Shown piece after piece: positions 36,320 to 44,686 of a DNA stretch of 64,000 nucleotides; the stretch's first letter is position 1; the number at the start of each line of letters is the position of its first letter. The stretch comes from JBNJFY01 sp051747265. GTDB lineage: Bacteria; Bacteroidota; Rhodothermia; Balneolales; Balneolaceae. The position numbers and the translations under genes are program-made. The DNA lies in NCBI GenBank assembly GCA_051747265.1, contig JBNJFY010000004.1, forward strand, positions 186,001 through 250,000, in the 5' to 3' direction. Below the pieces are notes generated by a model. It worked only from the letters and a program-made list of their open reading frames with translations, did not search any database and was not told the DNA's origin.

Positions 36320-36889
36320 TCACGAATAATGTACAGGAGCGTAAGTCTGCAGGGCCACCCCAGATCCCACTGATTTCGCCTTTTTAAGCTTCATTCGCAT
36401 GTTGGTGCCTTCCCGGAATAATTTTTTCCCCTTTCCCAAAATTAATGGGTAGACCAACAATCGATATTCATTAATCAATTCGTGCTGAATTAACGTTTGA
36501 GCCAGCTCCCCACTACCCAGCAGAAGAAGATCCTTGCCCTGTCTATTTTTTAGATGGGTTACCTCATTAACCAGGTTACCGGTGATTACACGAGCATCCC
36601 AGGATGGATTTTTAAGACTGGTTGAAGCCACATAGGTAACCATTGAAGATAAACGATCTGAAAAGTTCTCATCTCCATACGGTGATTTTTGATTGTGAGC
36701 CAGGGATTCAAAAGTGTGACGTCCCAAGATCAGGGTATCGCTGTTGGATAGTTCATCGTTTTTAAACTGTTCAATATCATCATTCCAATAGCGATGAATC
36801 CAGCCGCTATAATTGAAATCCTCCCAGCCATAGGGATCTTCCATAACACCATCCAATGTAATGTGCATGGATAAAATTAGCTTTCTCAT
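36320..36889 (-). CDS. Dihydrofolate reductase-family protein (RibD C-terminal type), second paralogue
   Basis: 189 residues. MRKLILSMHITLDGVMEDPYGWED, LILGRHTFESLA, LLLLGSGELAQTLI and YPLILGKGKKLFREG are the conserved blocks of this family. Sequence is far from the paralogue at 28916-29470 and closer to the YyaP-like group with the 'MxxTLDGxxE' start. Predicted NADPH-dependent reductase of unknown substrate. Stands alone on the minus strand. Confidence 0.87.
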   Translation of the reverse strand: MRKLILSMHITLDGVMEDPYGWEDFNYSGWIHRYWNDDIEQFKNDELSNSDTLILGRHTFESLAHNQKSPYGDENFSDRLSSMVTYVASTSLKNPSWDARVITGNLVNEVTHLKNRQGKDLLLLGSGELAQTLIQHELINEYRLLVYPLILGKGKKLFREGTNMRMKLKKAKSVGSGVALQTYAPVHYS

Positions 36890-37597
36890 AAGTGATCCAT
36901 CTGATTGGGTTGTAATGTACCGATGAAAAGTGCCTCCCAGTATGACAACGAGAATACCATGCTCACTGTGTGTAACAAGAACAGGTGGGCGAGCAGTCCA
37001 ATTTCAACGGGATAACACCGGCTTCTACGAGACTTTCATAAATCCCTCGCTAGTTGATAGCTAACAAGTATGGGCATTGGCCAAATATTGCAAAATGAGC
37101 ACAAGAGGCTGATCATACTGCATTATGATGATTACCGAGTCGGGAACCACTTCTATACTGTTCTGTGAATTCCTATGACCATCATACCTGGTATCCAGCC
37201 CCACTAATCTAGACAGTACCAGACAGATTATTCTCATTCGTATAGAACACACTTTATGGCGAGCGTGTCATTATTTCATGGTTGTAATAAAATTACACAC
37301 TTCCTGCTACTCCGCTATCACGCATAGTTATTCAGAAATGCCAGTAAGCTACACTAGAGCTGTCTTAGTATTAAGAATTTCTTCCGGTAAGTGATTGGCA
37401 TTACTCTTGTTATAAAAATACACCGTCGGGAAGAAATCATGCACCTGACCAGATGTATCCACGCGGATACACCATGAACGAAGAGTATTGATTGGAATAG
37501 CTAAAGCATCAACACAATGTGATGCGAATCGGGAATGATGAACCTATTTCCGATAGAAGACAGGTAAGTTTAGTCAAGAAAATAATCAAGAGAACAG
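36890..37597. other. 708-bp noncoding region
   Basis: No coding frame of protein-like composition. The only structure I see is a perfect inverted repeat TGTATCC-ACGC-GGATACA at 37454-37471, 130 bases before the next gene; its role is unknown. Confidence 0.55.
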
Positions 37598-38107
37598 ATG
37601 AAAGATCTAATTAAAGCGTTAGGAGTAGTTTGTTTGGTACTTAGTTCCTCACCAGTACAAAATACCGCGTTGGATTATGAAATCACCCAAGAAGACATCC
37701 TCTCACAACTCTATGAAAAATCGTACATGCACTCCGTAGATGTCACCATGTACCATCCCGTGGAGGGGCAGACCGATTCCACCCCGAATATCGTTGCCGA
37801 TGGTACTGAATTTGATATCGCCTCGGCCTCGACATTGAAGTGGATAGCCGTCAGCCGCGATCTGCATGTACGTTGGGGGGGCGAGCTCGGATTTAGAGAT
37901 ATTGTTTATCTACAAATTCCCGAAAGTGCCTCCAAGTCAGGTTACTATTTGGTAAAAGACACCATGAACGAGCGCTGGACCAAACGAATAGATATTCTGG
38001 AATCACCGGGAATGCCGATATTTAAATTTACCGATGCCTCACTCTACCTGGTAACCCCTCAAAAAATCAGCCGCAACCAACTCTGGTTCGCCCACTTAGC
38101 CCCCTAG
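37598..38107 (+). CDS. Secreted 3D-domain (double-psi beta-barrel) protein
   Basis: 169 residues. N-terminal hydrophobic signal (KALGVVCLVLSSSPVQNTALD). The rest follows the '3D' domain pattern: VTMYHPVEGQTDSTPNIVADGTEFD, IAVSRDL, GFRDIVYLQIP, GYYLVKDTMNERWTKRIDILES, with Asp residues at the expected barrel positions (KDTMN, RIDIL). This fold is shared by MltA-like lytic transglycosylases and RlpA-type cell-wall proteins, so a peptidoglycan role is likely, without proof. CAAGAGAAC precedes ATG. It borders the repeat-dense accessory segment that begins 20 bases downstream. Confidence 0.72.
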   Translation: MKDLIKALGVVCLVLSSSPVQNTALDYEITQEDILSQLYEKSYMHSVDVTMYHPVEGQTDSTPNIVADGTEFDIASASTLKWIAVSRDLHVRWGGELGFRDIVYLQIPESASKSGYYLVKDTMNERWTKRIDILESPGMPIFKFTDASLYLVTPQKISRNQLWFAHLAP

Positions 38108-38128
38108 TCGCAGAATTCTCTATTTCCA

Positions 38129-38230
38129 ACAAACGTCCGCGGCGATCCCCGGGTTGGGTGTCCAATTCACACTGGGGGATTCCCGCGCTCCGCAAAGCTT
38201 CGCTCGGAATGACAAGTGGATGGTTGTGAG
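38129..38230. repeat. Interspersed repeat R3, partial copy
   Basis: ACGTCCGCGGCGATCCCC, then AATTCACACTGGGGGATTCC, CGCTCCGCAAAGC and TCGGAATGACAAGTGG. The same block recurs at 38691-38823, 40260-40318, 56171-56376 (interrupted by the gap) and 56501-56626. Confidence 0.85.
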
Positions 38231-38478
38231 GGTTGGGTTCGTCCGGAAGCCACAAAAGAACCACAATCCTCAACATTCAAGCACCCAAACTGCTCCCCCT
38301 GTGATCCGTGCAACTCAAGGGTTGATTCATCAGTCGGAAAATGGGCAACGGGCACAGCTAAACCAGCTGATGAATCTGAGGGGTGCATTCGGATATTCGT
38401 TACTCGAGATTGGGACAGTCACCATCACCATTACCCAATCAGCACAAGTCTCCGCTACGCTCAGACTTGCGCTGGTTT
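38215..38478. repeat. About 260-bp repeat R4, copy 1
   Basis: Runs from the GTGAGGGTTGGGTTCGTCC block to the R2 hairpin. It includes an internal perfect 10-bp stem GATTCATCAG (38324-38333) / CTGATGAATC (38367-38376). Homologous in direct orientation to 39252-39411 (partial) and 40300-40590. Confidence 0.85.
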
Positions 38479-38690
38479 AGGTATTCAATACTCTTGAATG
38501 GGGCATTTACCATCACCATTACCGAAAATCCCCTCAACTCTTCTTAAAACTTATAGCTAGGAAAAGGCGATACAGTTTGGCTTTATGGTTACACCTCTCG
38601 CTATCATGACAGCCAAGTTTGCTCGCAGAGTCTCGCGGATGAACCGCTGAGTTATGCAGAAGTGTAATCACACTTAGCGGAAACATCTCG

Positions 38691-38823
38691 CCATGTCATC
38701 GCGAGGACTTCAACGCTCGTTGAACGTCCGCGGCGATCCCCCTGGATTTAGCGCCAATTCACACTGGGGGATTCCCGCGCTCCGCAAGGCTCCGCTCGGA
38801 ATGACAAGTGGATGGTTGTGAGG
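38691..38823. repeat. Interspersed repeat R3, full copy
   Basis: Begins CCATGTCATCGCGAGGACTT and ends with AATGACAAGTGGATGGTTG. Same order as in 56501-56626. Confidence 0.88.
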
Positions 38824-38867
38824 AACAGGTTTGTAATGAAATTCCGGCAACCAAACAGATTTATAGC

Positions 38868-39011
38868 CCACGTAGCACGGGCATCTTTGCCCGTGTGTGA
38901 TGAATTAGCACCCTTATGATGCTATTGGTAATCTGGTAGCGCATCCTCCCTCTGAGTCTCCCTCCGAGCACAACTATAAACCTGGGCAGAGATATTGCCA
39001 CGAGGGAGAAT
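38868..39011. repeat. Dispersed repeat R1, copy 3, reversed and internally deleted
   Basis: CCACGTAGCACGGGCATCTT and TGCCCGTG, then GCGCATCCTCCCTCTGAGTC and CGAGGGAGAATG: reverse complement of the landmarks of R1 copies 1 and 2, lacking the middle part with the VVLD peptide. Confidence 0.75.
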
Positions 39012-39251
39012 GTTCGAGACCGGTTTTTCACTTAGAACTGGATCTCAAAATTAGGAAAATGGCACGGATGTTATCCCCCTCAAGACGTAATATTGAATTT
39101 ATGTTGCAAAATGTGGACGGAGGGGGCCAGGGGAGGTTTGGCAAGTAGTTGCCCATAAATCGAAAAAAAAGCCCGAGCAAAGCTCAACGTTGTCATGCTT
39201 GTATCTAGGGTGGATATTCTGATCCGTCATTATATTTATCTAGCAAAGCAG

Positions 39252-39411
39252 ACCCTCAACATTCGAGCAATCAAACTGCTCCTCTGTGATCCGTGAAATC
39301 CAAGGCGGATTCATTCGATCGTAGGGGAAGCTAATTCATCAGTCGGAAAATGGGCAAAGGGCACAGCTAAACCAGCTGATGAATCTGAGGGGTGCATTCG
39401 GATTTACGTTA
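39252..39411. repeat. Repeat R4, copy 2 (partial)
   Basis: Begins ACCCTCAACATTCGAGCA and continues through AATTCATCAGTCGGAAAATG and the GCTGATGAATCTGAGG arm. Direct orientation with copies 1 and 3; lacks the left R3 junction. Confidence 0.8.
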
Positions 39412-39585
39412 ATGGAGCTTAAGCCTCCGCTTATCTCAGCATTGCGTTGGTTTGGGGATGTCAGCCTGTCCCGGGATACCGGGACGATAGGTTTGTAATA
39501 AAGAGTATGGAGAAGGAAAGAAAAGTAACCTGGATGAGAACTATCCAATTGACAAAGTCCTTTTTAAAGGGGTTAGCCGTATTTT

Positions 39586-39978
39586 CTATCTTTCGATCGA
39601 ATTCTCTTTCAGATGTTTAGTAAGATCCTCTTTGGAAATGTCTTTTGACAGAAAGTTTATGACCAAATCTGCAAGTTCTAGATCATACGATTCTTCAACT
39701 TCATATCCATTGAGATACAAAAAGGTCAGGGCAGAGGCCAAGGCCGTTCTCTTATTTCCATCAACGAACGGATGCCGGATCGTTAAACAAATAATATAAC
39801 TGGCCGCCATTTCGAATAGATCATTCAGATATTCTCCATCAAAACTTGCTTTCGGTGCATTCGCACAAGCTTGGATATCTTGCTCTTGTCGAATACCTGA
39901 ATCACCGCCTGCTTTTTGAATTTCCTGTTCATGGATGAATAAAATGTCTTCCACAGATAGAAAGGAAGGCTCTTTCAT
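39586..39978 (-). CDS. doc: Death-on-curing (Doc/Fic) family toxin
   Basis: 130 residues. The Fic motif HPFVDGNKRTALASALTFLYLNGYE (about 65-89) carries the catalytic His and the phosphate-binding GNKR loop of Doc toxins, which phosphorylate EF-Tu. N-terminal FLSVEDILFIHEQEIQKAGG is typical for Doc. Its ATG overlaps the stop of the AbrB-type antitoxin by one base (TAATG), so the pair is translationally coupled. Doc is usually paired with Phd; here the antitoxin is of the AbrB/MazE class. The pair is flanked by direct repeats R4. Confidence 0.9.
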   Translation of the reverse strand: MKEPSFLSVEDILFIHEQEIQKAGGDSGIRQEQDIQACANAPKASFDGEYLNDLFEMAASYIICLTIRHPFVDGNKRTALASALTFLYLNGYEVEESYDLELADLVINFLSKDISKEDLTKHLKENSIER

Positions 39979-40184
39979 TATTCACCGAGTTTGTCTAACG
40001 ATTTTCGATGCTTCTTGCTGACTTCTTGATAAGCAGACTTTGCATCAACTTTTTTAATCAAAAGCCCTTCATCTTGCGGGATAATTTCGACTTGGTCGTC
40101 ATCTTCCACTTTTAACAGCTTGAGTAAGGCTTTTTCCAGCAAAATTCCCCGACTGTTGCCAATTTTTTGCAATTTCTTAATCAT
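39978..40184 (-). CDS. AbrB/MazE-family antitoxin paired with Doc
   Basis: 68 residues from ATG 40182-40184, chosen because the SpoVT/AbrB swapped-hairpin domain begins there (MIKKLQKIGNSRGILLEKALLKLLKVEDDDQVEII); the longer frame upstream has no family similarity. The N-terminal half binds DNA and autorepresses; the C-terminal tail (KSAYQEVSKKHRKSLDKL) would neutralise the toxin. Precedes doc with a one-base overlap. Confidence 0.88.
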   Translation of the reverse strand: MIKKLQKIGNSRGILLEKALLKLLKVEDDDQVEIIPQDEGLLIKKVDAKSAYQEVSKKHRKSLDKLGE

Positions 40185-40259
40185 AATCTTAGTGCTTTTT
40201 GTTCTTACTATGTTATTAACATCAGAATACGAAATAAAAAGCAAAAAAGTATTTGAGAA

Positions 40260-40590
40260 GGGGGGATTCCCGCGCTCCGTAATGCTCCGCTCGGAATGAC
40301 AAGTGGATGGTTATGAGGGTTGGGTTCGTCCGGAAGCCACAAAGGAACCACAACCCTCAACATTCGAGCACCCCAAACTGCTCCCCCTGTGATCCGTGCA
40401 ACCCAAGGTTGATTCATCAGCCGGAAAATGGGCAACGGACACAGCTAAACCAGCTGATGAATCTGAGGGGTGCAATCAAGTATTTGTTACTCGTGATTGG
40501 GGCATTCACCAACACCATTATCTATAAATCAAGAAGTGTCCCCTGGCCTCTCAGCACAAGTATCCGCTACGCTCAGACTTGCGCTGGTTT
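40260..40590. repeat. R3 fragment joined to R4 copy 3
   Basis: 40260-40318 is the right part of R3 (GGGGGATTCCCGCGCTCCG onward) and 40300-40590 is R4, ending in the R2 hairpin (40552-40587). The R3-R4 junction is the same as at 38129-38478, so the compound unit moved or duplicated as a whole. Confidence 0.88.
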
Positions 40591-40630
40591 AGGGCTTGAC
40601 ATTGGAGGCCATATATAGGTTAGCACAACA

Positions 40631-40885
40631 TCAAGGCTTTTGAGGTGGGTTTTGACGAACATGCCAGACTGCTTCGATATAAATGCCGTCATTTTTGATT
40701 CTATAGGGAAGTCTGTAATTACCAACGATCAATTCTCGAAGCGTCTCTTCGTTGTATTCTGGTACCACTCTGCCTAATCTTGGATGTTCGGCCAGCTTAT
40801 CGGTTTCACTCATGAGCTCAAGGGCCCATTGCTCTGCCGTTTCATAATCATCCTGGGCAATATAATCGACAAAATCGTTGACCAT
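40631..40885 (-). CDS. RelE/ParE family toxin, start codon altered or N-terminus lost
   Basis: 84 residues from ATG 40885. DDYETAEQWALELMSETDKLAEHPRLGRVVPEY and LRELIVGNYRLPYRI match RelE/ParE ribonuclease- or gyrase-type toxins. The family's first strand (xLIWTKQAL) is present in frame upstream of this ATG (caa tta att tgg acc aag caa gct), yet between the in-frame TGA and ATG 40885 there is no ATG, GTG or TTG. ATT at 40907-40909 would overlap the antitoxin stop exactly as TAATT. So either a rare ATT start is used or the toxin is N-terminally truncated and probably inactive. Confidence 0.8.
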   Translation of the reverse strand: MVNDFVDYIAQDDYETAEQWALELMSETDKLAEHPRLGRVVPEYNEETLRELIVGNYRLPYRIKNDGIYIEAVWHVRQNPPQKP

Positions 40886-40908
40886 TCGAAGAGCTTGCTT
40901 GGTCCAAA

Positions 40909-41211
40909 TTAATTGCCCGAATCATTCGGGCCCAAGTTCTCTTTAATCTTCTGCTTAGCTTCCTCATGGGAAAAAACTTCACCGCGAGCAATTTGACGCT
41001 CTGCTTCTAGTAAATCTTCCATTTTATCCAATTTATCAATCATGCGTTGGTACTCGGATACATCAACTAAGACCGCCGCACTTTTCCCGTGTTGAGTAAG
41101 CACAATAGATCGTTTTTCTTTTTGAATACGCTCAATAAAGCTGGCTGCATTTTTACGGAATGCAGAAACAGGTTGAATATCCTGATCTAATTCAAGGCGA
41201 ATAGCAGACAT
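40909..41211 (-). CDS. Phd/YefM family antitoxin
   Basis: 100 residues. DIQPVSAFRKNAASFIERIQKEKRSIVLTQHGKSAAVLVDVSEYQRMID is the Phd/YefM DNA-binding half; the rest is the toxin-wrapping tail. TAA 40909-40911 abuts the RelE/ParE frame. Partner and arrangement (antitoxin first) are typical for type II modules. Confidence 0.9.
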   Translation of the reverse strand: MSAIRLELDQDIQPVSAFRKNAASFIERIQKEKRSIVLTQHGKSAAVLVDVSEYQRMIDKLDKMEDLLEAERQIARGEVFSHEEAKQKIKENLGPNDSGN

Positions 41212-41439
41212 GGCAGTGTTATTAAATTACTCTTTAAGGTACAATTAAAATACATCGTAAATTGCCATGATACATCGAGAGAAGCTAAGTATCTGTTGTG
41301 CTAACGGGTTTGCGCTTAAACGGCGTAGGGTTACCGGCAATGAATTAATTACTAGCAGGGTAGGGGTTACCGGGGAAAGATGCCAATGGGGCGAGGAGCT
41401 CCTACGTCCGATTTGAAGCGCGTGCTATGTGTACACGGA

Positions 41440-41775
41440 TTATTGGGCAAACAGTTCTTGTAGAGTACTTAATGTTTTTTCTTGTGCTGTAGAACTGATT
41501 GTCCCCAGCTTTTTGATGAGTCGTTGTTTATCTACGGTTCGAATTTGATCTAATACAATTTGCCCACGTTTTTTTTGGAAAGTTGTGGTTACCCGTGTCG
41601 GGTAGTTTTTGATGGTGGAGGTCATCGGGGCAATAATGACCGTTCGGATATGCCGATTCATTTCATCAGGGGAGATGATCAAACAAGGACGTGTTTTTTT
41701 GATTTCTGATCCCCTCGTCGGATCTAAGGAAATAAGATAAACATCAAATCGCTTAACGTTTGTTCGATCTACCAT
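41440..41775 (-). CDS. mazF: MazF/PemK family mRNA interferase
   Basis: 111 residues from ATG 41775 (GTG 41781 is possible). RFDVYLISLDPTRGSEIKKTRPCLIIS carries the conserved beta-hairpin with Arg in TRPCLI, then VIIAPMTSTIKNYPTRV and LDQIRTVDKQRLIKKLG. These define sequence-specific endoribonucleases of the MazF/PemK class. The start overlaps the last 7 bases of the MazE-like gene, indicating coupling. Confidence 0.93.
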   Translation of the reverse strand: MVDRTNVKRFDVYLISLDPTRGSEIKKTRPCLIISPDEMNRHIRTVIIAPMTSTIKNYPTRVTTTFQKKRGQIVLDQIRTVDKQRLIKKLGTISSTAQEKTLSTLQELFAQ

Positions 41776-42026
41776 GTCCACTCAGTTTCATCCCAACGGC
41801 TGGGATATTCGATTTCAGACTGATCCAACAAATGATCATCTTCCTTTTCGGCCATTCTTTCAAATGCCTGGTCCCAGTTTTTCCGAGTATCATCAGCTGA
41901 GCGGAGTATGATTTGATTGTCTTTGAGAACCATTTCGATCTCTTCAGAAAGGCCAATTTCCTCAATAATCGGTTTCGGAATCCGAACACCCTGAGAATTA
42001 CCGATGCGAATAAGTTTTGTTTTCAT
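41769..42026 (-). CDS. mazE: MazE/AbrB-family antitoxin
   Basis: 85 residues. MKTKLIRIGNSQGVRIPKPIIEEIGLSEEIEMVL is the AbrB-type DNA-binding domain with the RIGNSQGVRIPK loop; the acidic Trp-rich end (SRWDETEWTW) fits the toxin-binding peptide. Overlaps mazF and precedes it, as expected for an autoregulated pair. Confidence 0.92.
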   Translation of the reverse strand: MKTKLIRIGNSQGVRIPKPIIEEIGLSEEIEMVLKDNQIILRSADDTRKNWDQAFERMAEKEDDHLLDQSEIEYPSRWDETEWTW

Positions 42027-42425
42027 AGTACTTATCTTAGCTCTGGTTAATACCTCAATGTAATTACATAATAAGTACTATTCAACGACGAAGACAAAGT
42101 ATTAGTGTACACATAACCTAGTTATATCCAGAGTAACGGTTTATTCCGTATCTGGATAAAAATCAAAATGTTGGGTTCGCCTACTGCTATAGCCATTAAT
42201 AGGGTTTTATTCCAACTAACCAGGGGGATTTAGTGGGAATAAAAAGTGGGAATAATCAATGTTATTCGTACTAATTATCAGGACAAATTTAGTTATTGGG
42301 TGATGGTTATGAGGATTCCATGCTGGTCGGTATCGGTGGTGGCATAATGGCAAGATTGGGCCGGTGGGCTATACGGCTGATATAACTTCCACAATCCTAA
42401 TAACGAATAATCAATACACGAATAA
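42027..42425. other. Noncoding region with one large hairpin
   Basis: Contains TATCCAGA (42125-42132) paired with TCTGGATA (42151-42158), with ACGG/CCGT continuing inward. It is upstream of the mazEF promoter side and downstream of the YdjM-like gene, and has no T-run on either strand. No gene seen. Confidence 0.55.
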
Positions 42426-43421
42426 CTAACCCCCAAACAACAGCTCAAGATACCGCCGCCGAACCGCCGGGGAGGCGTCTCGGAAAGTCTCGAACGCAAC
42501 ATGTTGCTCCGGTCGGGTCGTATCGATGTGGATGCCCCAGAGGGGACGGATGGAAGTGGGGAGCATGGCATAGCGACCATCGCCAATGACTTGCGGATCA
42601 TCCGGGTGAGGGATCAATATGTGGTCGGATAGATTCGCAAAGCGCTGCAGATCTTCATGGAGCACCGATCCCTTGTAGTTCGCAAAGGCTTTGTCTGGAT
42701 TCAGCAGCGGCTCCGAGGTTCCAGGGAATATGTTCGGTGGGGACAAGGGCAGCAGGTGAACCGCGTCGGCATAGAGGGTATCGTTATGTACATAGCGTAC
42801 GCTCCACAGGATTTGATTGGCGATGGTGGGCTTGACGGTCAGCTGTTCCACTTGGTGTCCCCGGGATTGGGCTAGCTCCCGAGCAGCAAAGGTGGCGCGA
42901 TCTTGCTGGATCCAGCCGAACAGAAAGAAGAGAGCGGCCCAGCCTAGCGCCCACCCGATGTAGGATCTTTTCTTTTGGTAAAGTCCCCAGCCCAGCAGCC
43001 CCAACACGCCCAGGGAACACCAGGGATCAAACACGGAAATCACGCTCCAGGCGATGCGCTCATCCGTAAACGGCCAGAACCACTGTACGCCGTAGCTGGT
43101 CAACACATCCACCAATCCAGCCGTGCTCATGCCTATAAAGCTATATAGATAGGTTTGTTTAAAGGTGAGTTGCTTTTTGACCATCCACCAGCTGACTATG
43201 GCAGCTATGAATGCCCCCAGAGGCAAAAATACCAGGGCGTGGGTAAATTGCCGGTGGTATTCCAACTGCAACAGGGGATCCGCGGAGGATTGAATGAACA
43301 CATCAAGATCGGGAAGCATGGCGGCGATGGCACCCACCAATGCTGCTCTTCTAAAATGTTGGGTAGGGGATGAAACGGCGCTTACCGAAGCCCCGATGAG
43401 TCCGTGGGTAACGGGATCCAT
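42426..43421 (-). CDS. YdjM-like inner-membrane metal-dependent hydrolase
   Basis: 331 residues. It starts MDPVTHGLIGASVSA, with LPDLDVFI and YHRQFTHALVF shortly after: the His/Asp set of the YdjM/LexA-regulated membrane hydrolase family. Four or more hydrophobic helices (about 25-45, 65-85, 95-115, 140-190) are followed by a soluble C-terminal half not typical of short YdjM proteins (E. coli YdjM is about 200 residues), so this is the longer variant. Molecular function of the family is not settled. Monocistronic. Confidence 0.83.
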   Translation of the reverse strand: MDPVTHGLIGASVSAVSSPTQHFRRAALVGAIAAMLPDLDVFIQSSADPLLQLEYHRQFTHALVFLPLGAFIAAIVSWWMVKKQLTFKQTYLYSFIGMSTAGLVDVLTSYGVQWFWPFTDERIAWSVISVFDPWCSLGVLGLLGWGLYQKKRSYIGWALGWAALFFLFGWIQQDRATFAARELAQSRGHQVEQLTVKPTIANQILWSVRYVHNDTLYADAVHLLPLSPPNIFPGTSEPLLNPDKAFANYKGSVLHEDLQRFANLSDHILIPHPDDPQVIGDGRYAMLPTSIRPLWGIHIDTTRPEQHVAFETFRDASPAVRRRYLELLFGG

Positions 43422-43811
43422 ATAGCTGACTTATTTAAGATGAAGCATAAAATATGGATCGGTTATCAAGAACGCATATTGAAAATTATGGGGGGAGCTA
43501 CTACTGAACAAGGATAATATCGACGGCTACTTGTGGATCAGAGCGTATCGGTCTCACTACCGGATAGAGCCCGATATTGAGGGATGAAAAACTGTTATTT
43601 TAAGCGTTGGTCAGAAATCTCCCCAAAGTAATTCTAATGGTAAATCGCCATCCATTTCCACACTTCTTCAAGCTTGCTCCAAAGTTTCGAAGGGGAAGTG
43701 AAACCCAGCTTCAGCTTAATAAAAAGTGGCGCTAACATTTCATCACCCAGCCGTTCCGAAGCTCCGCGAAGTGGGGTGGAGCCTCCCACTTTTCCAATTC
43801 ATGAGCGGTGA
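43422..43811. other. Noncoding region
   Basis: 390 bases. A CAGCTTCAGCTT motif at about 43710 resembles similar bases near 48181 and 56033, and GAAGCTCCGCGAAGTGG is palindrome-like; these look like decayed repeats. No gene seen. Confidence 0.5.
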
Positions 43812-44663
43812 TTACTTCCAGGGGCGTTTCAGGTTAAATAACAGATCGGTAACCATCCAGCTGGCCAGGCTGGGGCGTGTCATGGAAAAACGGTAGTTGT
43901 ATGGAATGGCCGGTTGACCATAAGATACATACAACCGGTAGTCGCAATTCAGATCACGGGCGGTTTCAATGGCATTCATGGGTAAGCTGAAAAATTGTTC
44001 CATATCTGTTGACGTGGGCGATTCTGACGCAATTGCCAAGGCTTTTTGGGCCAAAGGAAGATCGTGTGTGGCAATACCCAAATGACGAGACCAACCAGCT
44101 AACTTATCGGTCAAGGCGAGAAATTGCTTTCGTTCATCAACGGTATGATGGGGATCGGGCCACTGCCCTTTGACTAAGCGTACGGCTACTTGAAGGTCAA
44201 TGGCTCGTTCGGCATCAGATAGACTCCGTTTCCAGCGCGAGGGTAAGGTACACCCTAATATCTGGTGATATTCGGATGCTCGCTTCAGAAATCGAAACGT
44301 GATATCCGCGGTATCCGCCCCCAAAGAATCAATATGCACTCGAATGCCCAGTGGTTGGGCGTACTCTAAAAGATCCCGAAAGACTCCGAAATCGTAGTTA
44401 ATCGCATCCAGTTTAATGGATAAATAGCCATCTAAATCATGACTGTTGAGTGCGTCCAATGCCAATTTGTATTGATTGACCATCCATTTTACCGATGATC
44501 CGTTGTGGGAGGGACCGTTTCTATCCGCCCAAGGCGATATTATACAGGCCATGGATCGGGATTGCGTCCATTTACAAACGGACAGTGCTTTGGGTAGCGA
44601 TGCTCCCGCAATATGGCGACTGGCGATTTTTTGAACCATGGAATTTCGAATGGCGCGTAACAT
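43812..44663 (-). CDS. Proline dehydrogenase (PRODH) family protein
   Basis: 283 residues, shorter than the usual monofunctional PRODH of about 300-320 but covering the beta/alpha barrel. DGYLSIKLDAINYDF (about 77), RVHIDSLGADTADITFRFLK (about 107), GCTLPSRWKRSLSDAERAIDLQVAVRLVKGQW (about 137-168) and YVSYGQPAIPYNYR (about 244) align with the FAD-barrel motifs (SIK..., IDME..., LKRSLxD..., RLVKGAY, PYG). Several usual active-site positions differ (QW for AY; FNYR for YxxRR), so proline may not be the substrate. Follows the double-GNAT gene by 23 bases. Confidence 0.7.
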   Translation of the reverse strand: MLRAIRNSMVQKIASRHIAGASLPKALSVCKWTQSRSMACIISPWADRNGPSHNGSSVKWMVNQYKLALDALNSHDLDGYLSIKLDAINYDFGVFRDLLEYAQPLGIRVHIDSLGADTADITFRFLKRASEYHQILGCTLPSRWKRSLSDAERAIDLQVAVRLVKGQWPDPHHTVDERKQFLALTDKLAGWSRHLGIATHDLPLAQKALAIASESPTSTDMEQFFSLPMNAIETARDLNCDYRLYVSYGQPAIPYNYRFSMTRPSLASWMVTDLLFNLKRPWK

Positions 44664-44686
44664 AGGGTCTCTCTTGATGGGTTATT

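Larger units (their letters stand above)
38479..39585. other. Repeat-filled noncoding segment
   Basis: 1.1 kb without a credible gene: R3 copy at 38691-38823, reversed R1 copy at 38868-39011, then R4 copy 2 at 39252-39411. Short frames here recur in every repeat copy and include the familiar spurious peptide ALRSAGIP, so they are not counted as genes. Confidence 0.75.

Noticed and set aside
38067..38497. Short frames with the peptide ALRSAGIP and SERSFAERGNPP
   Set aside because: These are translations of the R3 palindrome and occur in every copy; such peptides are a common annotation artefact.
39978..40244. Longer antitoxin start at 40244
   Set aside because: The extra 20 residues do not match the AbrB fold; ATG 40184 gives the usual MIKKLQKIGNSRG start.
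38129..42026. Chromosomal integron with attC sites
   Set aside because: Repeats flank TA pairs, but I find no integrase, no attI and no convincing RYYYAAC/GTTRRRY core pairs; repeats are long and carry unrelated hairpins.
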